Assembly (NCBI RefSeq): GCF_003473485.1
Contig: NC_053045.1
Location: forward strand, 56,710,494-56,774,493
Source: Medicago truncatula
Taxonomy: Eukaryota; Streptophyta; Magnoliopsida; Fabales; Fabaceae
DNA: 64,000 nucleotides
Direction: 5' to 3'
Shown here in pieces: positions 35,149 to 45,780 of the stretch; positions within the stretch are counted from its first letter, which is position 1, and the number at the start of each line of letters is the position of its first letter. The notes under the pieces are model-generated. The model made no database searches, was not told where the DNA came from, and saw only the letters and a list, made by a program, of their open reading frames with translations. The translations under genes and the position numbers were made by a program.

Positions 35149-36109
35149 AAAATAGTTGAAAACTTGAAAGAGTGAATGACAAGAAAAAACAAATGGTGGT
35201 GATACTCACAAGGTCATATCACAGTTCAAAAGCAAAGGATGCAGAAATTGGTTGAAGGCCTTTCACATTAAGCTTAAAAGAAAAGAAAAAAACACTTTTG
35301 AGAGGTTCAAGTCCAAAAAGAACTCATCAACCTCAAAGTTTTTTTCTTTGAGAGGAACCTCAAAAGTTTTTTTCTTAACTTTCTTTTTTATTAGTATTTT
35401 ATTTTAAGGGTTATTACTTTTAGTATTATATTATTATTAGTATTATATTTTTATATGCTTTTATTTTTGGTGAACTTTGATTTGCTTACAGATTTGATTT
35501 TTTTTTTCTTCGCTTTGTTTGATTCCCCTGTTTCTAATTTTGCTTACATGTTTGCTTATAAATTTTGCCATTATTATTTACTCTATTTTGGCTTTAGTTT
35601 ATTTATAATCAAAACTTTTCTATTTCACACTTATTAAGAATTAAGAACTTAATAGTCTTCAAAGAATTAAGAACTTAATTAAATTTACAATTTACTAAAA
35701 TATCTTTTACTATAAATATCATGTTAAATTTGGATTGGCACTATACAGTCATCATAAAAATAGTAGAATTAATTGATAAAAAAATAGTATAATTAATAAT
35801 AGATATTTTCACCCAAAAAAAGAAAAGAATTAATAATAGATATTTTTAGAATAGTGATGTTAACAATAGTAGAATTAATAATAGATATTTTCACAAAAAA
35901 AAAAAAAAAAGAATTAATAATAGAATTTTTAGAATAATGATATTAAAAAGAGTTAAATTTGATGATTTTCGTTTATATTTAGGCCAAAAAATTATGATTC
36001 TTTTGATAGTTTTTCTTACAAGTATGGATGAACTAGTTAGATGTATGGACTAGTTATATTCTTTTCATAGCTTATTATCATATGCTCTTCATTTGGAATA
36101 TAGCTCTAT
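35149..36109. other. NXPE copy 1 leader and intergenic DNA
   Basis: Up to about 35345 the sequence is homologous to the upstream flank of NXPE copy 2, including CTTTTGAGAGGTTCAA and AAAGAACTCATCAACC. Beyond that it is AT-rich and featureless, with short repeats of TAATAATAGATATTTT. Confidence 0.55.
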
Positions 36110-36600
36110 GAATATTTCTTATCTTATCAGCAAGTTCGGTTGTTGATTTATCTCCTTCCATTTGCGAGTAAAACTTCCAAAGCCTCTATTGCTCTTCTAC
36201 TAACTTCAAACGCCACTGGGAATACATCGTTCCAACCTTTCTGATTTTGTCTACACCAAATCATCCAAAGGATAGTTACCATGAGGAATGCTAACAACAC
36301 TCTCTTTTAAGTACTTTCTTTAACATTCACTCTTTTATTGGATAAAATTAATGTATGTCCCACCACTTTATCTAGTTACCATAGTATCTATCACCATCAA
36401 TCGAGGACCTCCAATAATTCGAAAATTAGCTCAACAAAGCCTGAAGCAGCGTTTACAAATGGTTCTAGTAGGACATTTGGAATCACATTGCCCTACTCTT
36501 TGAATCAATCCTTCTCTGATCAGTAGGACACTACGGAGGGCTCTCCACAAAAAATCTTAACCCTATTAGGCTGATTGATTGAGGGGTACTTTGAGAATCA
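36110..36600 (-). mobile_element. L1-type LINE 3' relic (zf-RVT region)
   Basis: On the minus strand, from about 36545, the peptide FLWRALRSVLLIREGLIQR followed by CPTRTICKRC resembles the zf-RVT domain at the end of plant L1 reverse transcriptases. Farther down, from about 36305, LLAFLMVTILWMIWCRQNQK fits the next block of such elements. Stops and frame changes separate the pieces. Confidence 0.55.
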
Positions 36601-38949
36601 CTTCTACATTTCATATTAAGAAGATGGGTTAAGTTTTGAATAAATATTTTATTTTATATTTAAAGAAAAAAAATTAAATTTTTTTTCTCAAATTTAGATC
36701 CGAAACTTTTTCTTGGATTTCCTACTCTTTTGCAGTTAACCAAAACTTTCTAAATTTATATAATTGAGTTTTTTTTTTATTAAATTTAAAATTAATTCAA
36801 TAACGCATGTCAATTATGTAAAATTGGCATATCCAATGGGCTCGGCACAATCTTCATTGTATTGATGAATACGAAAACATATGAGTTAGCATATTCAGTA
36901 ATTGGCGTGACTAACACATCATACGTAAAATAATTATACACTAATATACTAATTAAACTATTTGTTAGTATTATAGAGAGATGGAACATATTTGAATTTT
37001 TTTAAGCTCTCCAAAATCTTGCTCTAATACATTTTTTTTTAGTAATCCTTATTATAGAATTTTTTTTTTTGGTATTCAAAAGTGTAAGTGGGTTAGACTT
37101 TAAGGCTCGTCAGAGTTATGTCATGTCTCAAAGCTAAGCATGCACCACCTGAGATACTTACATCATTTACAAAATTGACATTGAGAATTTAACTCACGCT
37201 TTTGTGAAGTATGAGTCAACTTTTTATCAACTGAATCACTTTCATTGACAAAGAATTTTGTATTACGGAGAAAAATAACACCCCTTTCAACTTTGGGGAC
37301 TATCCTTCCATAATTTTTCTTTTCCTCTTTTTTTTTTTTTTTGCAAAGACTTCCTCTCCACTCATAAACTTTTAAACAGACCCTTGCACGAATTTGGAGG
37401 GAGGAAAAGAGTTTAAATTATTTTAAATATATGAACTATAATTAGCATGAAACAACATCAAAAATAATTAATTTGAAAAATTCTCACCCCTTTTCTTCCC
37501 TTCTTAAATGGAAACTAAAAGGAAACTACAAAAAGTTGATCCATAATGGTTTGCCTTTTAAACAAACCACAAAAATAAAAAATAATATCTTTGTTCCTAT
37601 ATCTAAGCACATTTTTGACTAAAAATTTGTCTTTAAATATAAACTCATATTCAAATTACTAGATGTATTTATTATTTTTTTCTTAAATATACCTCTAATT
37701 AATACTACTAACTAGTTTTGAAATATGAAAAGTCAAATTTAATGCACTAACAATTTTTTTTTAAGAAATGTGAAAAATGTAAAAAGTTCTTATAGAGGGA
37801 GTCGTATAGAAGACAGGAAGATGACTTATTGTATAGAGATTATGATAAGGTATTGAAGAGATGCCATCCAAAATTGAGCAATCCTTAGCAGGTTTGTCAA
37901 ATAAAATTTAAAAGGTAATGAAGTTGATGTCTGAGTTTTCTTCTTTACAAAAATAAAATTTATATTAGAGTTGGTATAGAGGTTAATGAGATGAATACAA
38001 ATATGATTTATGCTTGAACATTATGATATAATTTGATTCATATAGCTGACCTTATTTAGTTGGATAAAACTTGATTGTTGTTGAAAACAGATCCTATAGA
38101 AGATGGAGAACCATCAACCTCAATGTCTGTCTATTTACAAACACAATTATGTACATAACCTACAAAATATAGAATTCCAAACTTGAAACCAAGTTAGTGC
38201 AGGTGTGACCGGAAGGTCCAACTGCATGTGTCAACCGCAATTGATTGATGTATGAGTTGATAACTGGGTTCCTCTAAATAACAAACATTAATTAAGAACT
38301 TTGGTAGTTGTTTGGTGCCATCATTAATTATAATTGTTCACTGCCAACAAGAAAGGCACAAAGCAATCTATTCATTCATTCTAACTAACTGACCACATGA
38401 TTGTAGAGTAGACGGTGCAACTCATTGCATTAATTCTACAGCATCCATAGTACAAGTATAGAATTATGTTGACTAAATCAATGGAATTAAAGAAAATTGA
38501 TAGCAAGATTTAATTTACCCTTCATTGTATTTTTTATTTATGTATTGGTTACCCGAAAAATATGTAAAATAAGTAGAGGCATTTTACTATTTTAGTAAAT
38601 AAATTTTTAACGCACTTGAAAATTGAAGAGGTTCCTTTAAAAAGAGACATGGAAATTTATCAAAAGGTGGTAATATTTGTAGGCCAAGAAACTATGCAAA
38701 CAAAAAGAATAGCCTTTGAATTATGATAGTAGTAAAATGTGTTTTGAGGAGTTAAAATCCTCTGTATTAATCTACAAATGGAACAATCTCATCATGAATG
38801 CATGATTCATGACTAATGCTAACAAAAAAATATATGAGCAAGAAAGAATATCAACCCTAATTTTTCATAAAATGCAAACGTGTAACCAAGTGAACACTAC
38901 CTCAATAGTCTTCAAGTTCATATAATCTCTTCTAACAAAAGATGCATGG
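36601..38949. other. Intergenic between the NXPE copies
   Basis: No gene supported. Around 37500-37575 and again from about 38575 the sequence matches the 3' flank of NXPE copy 1. The roughly 1 kb between these points has no counterpart there. A Stowaway-like element lies at 37588-37804. Confidence 0.55.
37588..37804. mobile_element. Stowaway-like MITE
   Basis: The left end TCTTTGTTCCTATATCTAAG and the right end TTCTTATAGAGGGAGTCG are rough inverted repeats. TA flanks at 37586-37587 and 37805-37806. Confidence 0.5.
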
Positions 38950-40776
38950 CTATCTTGCACACAGTGCATTGAGAAGAACATGAGCTAACATGAGGTCCAC
39001 AAAATATTGATGACCAATTTGACCATCTTTCCACTTCATCTTTGCCGGAGCCCTTCCATAATGAACTCCATCGTTACATCGGTTATCAAAATGCCACGGA
39101 AATGTCATATCAAAGTTATCAATCACACCGGAGACAATGCCCGTTTGCTTTAGTTTCTCTAAGAAAACACCATTGAACACATCCATCTTGTTAGGATTAA
39201 ATGCTAGTGATCTTGCATATCCACCGGTTGCGACCGTATTCCGGTAAAACACTCTTGGCAGTGCCAATCCCCTTTGCCTCACTGTCTTCATAACATCTGC
39301 CCAAAAAGATGCTGCATAGTCTGCTCCCACAGAGAATGCTCGTATACTACGAAAGTGGACACCGTCATGCAAGCCAGAGTTCATGATCACAGTGTCTGGT
39401 ACTGTGTCTTCTGAGAAGTATTTCTTCAACAAGTTTTGAAAGCCCTCATCTCTCAGTGAATCCAGCCCTAGATAGTTTTGTGTTTCATTCCAATGACCAT
39501 TGAAGATGCTTGTAATCCTAACAGTTTGAGACGGATCGGCTGGGTTTGAAAAATTCATGTCAAATCTTCTTGGGACAGAATGTACCTCAGGCAAATCTAA
39601 AATAAAATTGAGCATATTACGTATCGTGTCAACATGATTTGAATCGCCCCAGAAGAAAATCCATCGATTCTTCAAGCAATTCCAAGCAGGCTCAGCTGAA
39701 TACATCTTGAATGAGCAATGCGTCGAGTACACCCAACCATTACTCTCCAAAGCTCCTAATGAACCATCACACCAGGGAGATTTGCAAGGAAAATTCCATG
39801 CTAGGCATCGGTATCTACCGTCATTACCAATGACACAGTCATCATTCCTGCCATGCCTTGTCCACCTTCCACACCAAACATCCCTTTCAAAATCAGCAGC
39901 CTTGCAACTCTGCAGCTCCGGTATCAAAATATCATCCTTATAGAATCTAATTGCAATACTACGAACCATTCGATCGTAAACAAATCTCCATGGAGTAAAC
40001 TTCAAACCTTCAAAGTGTCTATAAAGCAAGATAATAGTAAGATTATAAACCCCAACAAAATCAGGATGAACTTGAAGTGAAATCGAGTAAGATCCATTAC
40101 TAAAATCTTTCACCAACGGCCTAGATTTCCACGATTCCCCCGAAAGACTAGTCTCAAAGTAATCACCACCTAAACATCGAGACTTCCCCGAATCATCCAA
40201 TGCTTGAAAACCAAATTCATGTATATCACCAGCTGATAACTCAATCAAATTCCCACCATCCAAATCCAACCCAGGAATTGAAATCTCAACAGTCTTAGAA
40301 TCTTTACAAGGTTCACCTCCCTTAGCTAACCATCTTGCTAAAAGATTTGTCGTCAAATTAAGCTCTAATTCACTTTGAACCCAAGTTGCAACATTATTCT
40401 TAACAAGATCAAAACTTTCTAGGTTTTTATCAAGTTTTTGAGCTAAAGTAACATTAACAGAAGAAACATGGGTATTGTTGGGTTGGTTTTGATCTTCTAA
40501 ACTAACAGGAAACAAATCTTGATGTGAAAGATTAAAAGTAGTAGGAGAAACATGAGCAAGATAATGTGAACGACGATACCTTAAACCTTGAAAAACATTC
40601 TTAACAGTGCATCCATCAATGCTCCAAACAATGAACATTCCAAATAGAACCAAAACAGTGAGTAACCCAATTCGCCATTGATGCATAGGAATCGAAGTTA
40701 AAACCTTTTCTGGCATCATAAACTTCCAAAAAAACATACAAATCCAACCAAATCTAGCAAAGACACTAAACTCCAA
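38950..40776 (-). CDS. NXPE-type PC-esterase domain protein, copy 2
   Basis: Single-exon frame of 608 aa, closely similar to the copy at 33355-35148 along its whole length. The anchor segment is RIGLLTVLVLFGMFIVWSI. Catalytic motifs are kept: FFWGDSN (G377-D378-S379), NSGLHDGVHF and D569-G-V-H572. The most divergent part is the stem after the anchor (about residues 60-165), with small indels; the NXPE domain is much better conserved. As in copy 1 the start is uncertain: an acceptor TGCCAG upstream of Met31 (40686) would give a shorter protein still bearing the anchor. The intact frame and motifs suggest both copies are functional. Flanks are homologous to those of copy 1, showing duplication of the whole gene. 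Confidence 0.92.
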   Translation of the reverse strand: MEFSVFARFGWICMFFWKFMMPEKVLTSIPMHQWRIGLLTVLVLFGMFIVWSIDGCTVKNVFQGLRYRRSHYLAHVSPTTFNLSHQDLFPVSLEDQNQPNNTHVSSVNVTLAQKLDKNLESFDLVKNNVATWVQSELELNLTTNLLARWLAKGGEPCKDSKTVEISIPGLDLDGGNLIELSAGDIHEFGFQALDDSGKSRCLGGDYFETSLSGESWKSRPLVKDFSNGSYSISLQVHPDFVGVYNLTIILLYRHFEGLKFTPWRFVYDRMVRSIAIRFYKDDILIPELQSCKAADFERDVWCGRWTRHGRNDDCVIGNDGRYRCLAWNFPCKSPWCDGSLGALESNGWVYSTHCSFKMYSAEPAWNCLKNRWIFFWGDSNHVDTIRNMLNFILDLPEVHSVPRRFDMNFSNPADPSQTVRITSIFNGHWNETQNYLGLDSLRDEGFQNLLKKYFSEDTVPDTVIMNSGLHDGVHFRSIRAFSVGADYAASFWADVMKTVRQRGLALPRVFYRNTVATGGYARSLAFNPNKMDVFNGVFLEKLKQTGIVSGVIDNFDMTFPWHFDNRCNDGVHYGRAPAKMKWKDGQIGHQYFVDLMLAHVLLNALCAR

Positions 40777-41592
40777 AAGTTGAGAACTTGAAAGAAAGGA
40801 AAAAACAAATTGTGGTGATACTCACAAGGTGATAAGAGCTGCAGAGAAAATGAAAGAAGGTCTTTCACATTGAGCTTAAAAAAAAAAAACACTTTTGAGA
40901 GGTTCAAATCCAAAAAGAACTCATCAACCTCAAAAAGTTTTCTCTTAACATATCATTTTCCTTTTTATTTTTTGCTATGAGTTAATAAAAGAAAGAATAT
41001 TAAATAATAAAGAATATAATAGGAAAAACGTTAATGGTTCATTGAAAGAAAGTGACTTATTATTTTAATAAAGATTTTTAGTGTGTAAATTTGGTATAAA
41101 TATATAAACTAATCAATTCTTCTCAAAAGATTAAATATTATTGCATTTTAAGAGCTGAATTTAAATCCAAAATCTCTTTAAAAATCTGTGCTTCTGGTAT
41201 AATTTAATACTGAATGAATAAATTTCTATTAAAAAAAATACTGATTGAATATATTTTTATATTTTGGGTTAATGGTGCTTTACCCCTGTAATATAGGTCA
41301 TTTTTTGTTTTTCTTTCTGTAAAATATTTTTTTTAATTTACCCTGTAATTTATATATTTTTTTTTGTGAACTTTGATTTGCTTAGAGATTTGGATATTTT
41401 CCTCACTTTGTCGTTACCCTGTTTCCCCTTATTATTTACTCTTGTTGTTGTGGTTGTTATGCAAGTTGTGATTAGTTTAGCAGTTAAAATCCGACGAAAT
41501 TCAAGGACAAAGATTCACCGCGGTTTCTTGCGACTTTTCATTGACCTCTGTCTTGTACTAGTAGTACTTCATTAACGATGAAATAAAAAAAA
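40777..41592. other. NXPE copy 2 leader and intergenic DNA
   Basis: Homology to the upstream flank of copy 1 runs to about 40940. The rest is AT-rich without a supported gene. Confidence 0.5.
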
Positions 41593-42388
41593 GTAAATAG
41601 TCAATTTTTCCTTCTGAAATTGTAATTTTTCAAAATTTTTCTGTTAGTGAACATGACGTTTTGCAAATACCCTCCTGAAGTTTTGCACTTATGTGCAAAA
41701 TGCCCCCCTAACTTAAAAATTTATATTATTTTTTTTTAAAAAACAAACAATTAATAGTTAAATATTAAAACTAACTATTAATTTTGGAATTTTGGAAAAC
41801 TACATGCATATATACATCAAAATAGGTTCCAAAATGGGGAAAAATATGTATTTTTTAAAGTGACAATAATGGGATGATTTGTGGATTAATATTGGGGGTT
41901 GTGTAGTTTAAATAGTTTGAGTAAATTGTTGAAGGAGTTGGAGGAGTTAAAAGACTAAGATGGTGAAGGAGAAAATATAAATTTAAATCTGATTATTAAT
42001 TTGTTTATAAACCTCTAAAAATAATAATTTGTCTATTAGAAATAATCATTATTGTCACTTTAAAAATACACATTTTTCCCTATTTTGATGTATATATGTA
42101 TGTAGTTTTTTCAAACTCCAAAATTAATAGTTAGCTTTAATATTTAACTATTAATTGTTTGTTTTTAAGAAAAAAATAATATAAATTTTTAAGTTTGGGG
42201 GCATTTTGCACATAAGTGCAAAACTACAGGGGGTATTTGCAAAACATCATGTTCACTAACATAAAAATTTGACGGAGGGGGTTAATTGACTAACGTTGTG
42301 AAATTTCACGGGGGTAATTGAAGTTTTGTTAATTTCAGAGGAGTAATTGATGAAACTTACAATTTCAGGGGGGAAATTGACTATTTAC
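41593..42388. mobile_element. Large fold-back (long-TIR) element, 0.8 kb
   Basis: The ends GTAAATAGTCAATTTT and AAATTGACTATTTAC are complementary. Inverted pairing runs with gaps for about 290-340 bp per arm; examples are TTTTGCACTTATGTGCAAAA with its partner near 42205, and AAAGTGACAATAATG with its partner near 42045. A spacer of about 170 bp lies between. There is no coding frame. Confidence 0.75.
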
Positions 42389-42430
42389 TCAAAAAAAAAA
42401 TTGACAAAAACAATTGAATATAGATTCGAC

Positions 42431-43480
42431 TTAAATATGATAATCGTCCGTGTAAATTGGTCCAGTTTTAATTTTCGTCGTCGCTGCAAAAAAATAAAAT
42501 TGAAATACATCCCTGCAAAAAAAAAAAATTGTTTGAAAATGGTCCCTGACTCCACTATTCAGCTGAAGTGACATGGTTTTGGCCACGTGGCAGTTGCTGA
42601 CTGTGCAACTTTTGCTAGGTAGCATGCCACATAATATTAAATTTTAAAAACATTTTTAAAATTCTGAAAATTGTTTTTTGAAATTAAAAAAATCATAAAT
42701 TTTTCCGATTATATACATTTTTAAAAATATAATTTTTTGAAATATGAAAAAAAAATTAATTAAATAAAATATGAATATAAATTTGAAAATAAAGTTGTCA
42801 ATATTTTTTTTAAAAAATTGAACATATAATTTTCAGATTTTTTCCAAGAATTTTTTTTTATTTTTTGAAAAGTTATTTTCTTGTTCTTTTAAAAAAAATA
42901 ATTTTTTTTAAAAGAAAAAACCTCGAAAATTAAAATTTTTGAAAAATTATTTTTGTGACAAAAAAAACTGTTAAAATTAAAGTTTTTGAAAAATTTTAAA
43001 AATGTGAATATTATCATATTTTAATTTTCAAAATTATATATTAATTTTTTTTTAAAATACTGACAATTATATTGTCAAAAGTTATGAATTTTGAGATTAT
43101 ATAATTTTTAAAAAATTTCTTATCATATTTTAATTTTCAAAATTTCATTTCCAGATTTAAAAAAAAAAAAACTAATATATATATTTAAAAATTATATGAT
43201 CAAAAAAATATTTGGAATTTTTTTATGATTTATTTATTTTTTAAATTTTTTTCAGTTTTTTAATTTTTAAAACTAGTTTTAAAATTTAAAAAATACTTTT
43301 TATTATGTGGCATGCCACATCATCGCCACGTGGGCAAAACTATGCCAACTCAATGATGAAGTGCGGACAAGGACCTTTTTCAAACAATTTTTTTTTTTAC
43401 AAGGACGTACTTCAATTTTTTTTTTTACAGGGATGAAAATCAAAACTCGTCCAAATTACATGGACGAATATCATATTTAA
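42431..43480. mobile_element. Large fold-back element, 1.05 kb
   Basis: Outer inverted repeats of about 120-140 bp start TTAAATATGATAATCGTCC at the left and are complementary to the right end near 43450-43480. Paired inner motifs include AATTGTTTGAAAA and GCCACGTGG (about 42580 and 43326). The centre is AT-rich and noncoding. It begins about 42 bp after the previous fold-back element. Confidence 0.7.
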
Positions 43481-43612
43481 GCCTTGAATATATTAGAAAG
43501 TCAATAAACTTAAATTTATTGATAAATAGAGCAAAGACCCAATTTAATCTCTTACAATTTTTCTCATCAAATTTACTATTTAGAAAAAGATAATATAGTT
43601 TTAAACTTTTTT

Positions 43613-43746
43613 TTTTTTTTGGTCAAGTAGCCTAGTGACTAGAGCTCACACAATTTAATTGTGGAGAAGTGGAGTATCCGGGGTTCGAACCCCGGCTTCT
43701 GCATATAATATGCAATATCCCTACCAACTGAGTTATGCTCACGGGA
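43613..43746 (-). mobile_element. tRNA-derived SINE with 13-bp target duplication
   Basis: On the minus strand the head reads TCCCGTGAGCATAACTCAGT, with an A-box TAACTCAGTTGGTAGGG and a B-box GGGGTTCGAACCCC. The end GCTACTTGACC is followed by poly(A). Flanking TTTAAACTTTTTT occurs at 43600-43612 and 43747-43759. The poly(A) tail and target duplication show a retroposed SINE, not a tRNA gene. Confidence 0.88.
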
Positions 43747-43759
43747 TTTAAACTTTTTT

Positions 43760-45780
43760 ATACAAGGGACAAATTATTCTATCCGTAAGGATGAATATGA
43801 GATTAATTTTATCATCAGTATAAAATGACAAGCACTAATGTTGGAATAATTTTTTATCAAGAGATTAATTGAGTGGAAAAAGAAAAAAAAAAAACTAAGA
43901 AACCACGAATCTTAAGACGATTTCAGCTAAGGTGCACATAGTTTAAGATAGTTTTTATTTTTTATTTTTTTTTTATTTATAATAAAATTATAGTTATAAA
44001 ATAGTTAAACAAGTTCTTATTGTAATTGTTGTTTTTTGGATTTTCATGTAGGTTTTCTCCAAAAATTCTATTAACACATCTTCTGGCCGAGTTTCGAAAT
44101 TTAGTTCATGTTGTAGAGTTTATCCTTGCTGATTATACTTATTTGATGACATACATTTTTAAAGTAACAAATGTTAACAAAGTATTCGTAAAAAAAAAAA
44201 TGTTGTCAAAGTAAGTACTAGTACTTATGTTGGAGATGGATATCAATCCCTCTTTCTCTTTATCACTTCATTTCTTAAAGCTTCCGCTCCAACTAAGAAG
44301 CTAAGAACATATGCAATAAAGTCAAAGATGTCATAGAAGTTTCATATATTGATGAACATGTTTCTTAATTTTGCAGTTCATTAGAAAAACTATAATGCGG
44401 TAAAATGGGTAGCATAAAAATTGTTAAAGCCTCTTAAATAAGACACTCTATCACAGAATAAAATTGAACTAAGATGTGTGAGCTCACTTCAATATATCAC
44501 AGAATAATGTTGATTAGTAAACTGGATTAGTTCAATAAGACACTCTATCAAGCCACACATTTAACGGTTCATTAAAATTGAACTAATCCAGTTTACTAAT
44601 CAACGAACACAAGTTTCATTCATTTTCAACCAAAAAATAGGCTGATATGACGATAGGGCCCTTCATCCGTGGTGCATCGAATGACCCTTGTTGGCGTTGC
44701 ACTCTACAGTATACCTCACCGACACCGACATAAATACAGTGAAGTATGAACTGCGAAGATTGAAATTTGAAACTTGAACTAGCTAGCTTTGCTGAATGAT
44801 GATAGTAAAAGATAAAGTATGTGCGACAGGTGGGACATTTATGATTTATGTCATTCGGAATAATTGAACTGGCGAAGCCTGATTGATAGGAATGTGACCA
44901 CGTAACATGCAATGTATGTACCACACCCAAACCAGTGCCACAATATTTTCACATCTGTTTCTTTTTTGTTTGTTGGCATCAAAAACGACAGTGGAGCTTA
45001 TCCGTTTACTCTCCCCGGAACATCACAGATAAAACGTATATGGCTGGTGGTGGCGGATTGTTTTCGTGAAAGCACGAGCTGCATATTTCTATGAAAATAA
45101 TAATAAGGTGCCATTTAACATCTACATACAAATGCTAAATTTGTTCACAATGTCCAATTGTCATTTACAGTATGTACTTAAAATAACATATAGTTGCATT
45201 TAATGGCGATGCACGTTCTTGTGAGATTGTGAAAGTGCAAGGGTAGGTGCACCGATAAATGTATGTATAATATCACGGTAAATATGTCTGAATAAATGGT
45301 AGATCACCGTGATTCCGCCATATCCAAATGATACCATACATATGCTGAGTTCAGTTATTTTGTGGTGTAATTTGAAAGATACAGTAAAGAGCGGAAAGTC
45401 TCTATACCCCATCTTAATTATTTATTATATCTCATGCTTTTTCTCTCATTTTTGTCTCCTTTTCTCTTTTCAGTCTTCACCAATTTGCTGCAGACCGACT
45501 GCCGCATGTGAGAGAGGAACCAAACACATGTGAGTCATGCATGTGCTAGACGAATGCTACGATAACAATGAATTAATCAAAATAATATACAAATTTTTTC
45601 CTTAAGATAATTTATACTACCATCTATTATATCAACAAAAAATAAGGCTGCAATAACAACCCAAACAATAAAAAAAAAACGATAGATAAATAAGCGATCG
45701 AAAATAAATATTGGCGAATAGGAAAAAAAAAAACTACAATGGCAACCAAAAAAGGAGGAAAAATTTGATAGACACCTAAA
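43760..45780. other. Intergenic, 3' flank of the hydrolase gene
   Basis: No gene supported. Contains the perfect inverted repeat at 44509-44604 and, near 45280-45350, a sequence with TCACCGTGATTCCGCC and ATGATACCATACATATG like the fold-back ends seen at 7.5 and 27.9 kb. Confidence 0.5.
44509..44604. repeat. Perfect 28-bp inverted repeat with 40-bp loop
   Basis: The arm 44509-44536 (starting GTTGATTAGTAAACTGG) is exactly complementary to 44577-44604. Upstream, near 44436-44475, lie direct copies of AATAAGACACTCTATCA and CACAGAATAA that also occur in and beside the loop. This suggests a local duplication-inversion event. If transcribed, the RNA would fold into a strong hairpin. Confidence 0.95.

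Noticed and set aside
43621-43740. GGGGTTCGAACCCC and A-box signals as tRNA genes (also at 26.6, 27.1, 56.7 and 58.7 kb)
   Set aside because: Heads are followed by non-tRNA bodies, poly(A) and target duplications, and lack a full cloverleaf, so they are SINEs.
44616-44930. 104-codon minus-strand frame as a gene
   Set aside because: No family resemblance; next to an inverted repeat and without plausible flanking exons.
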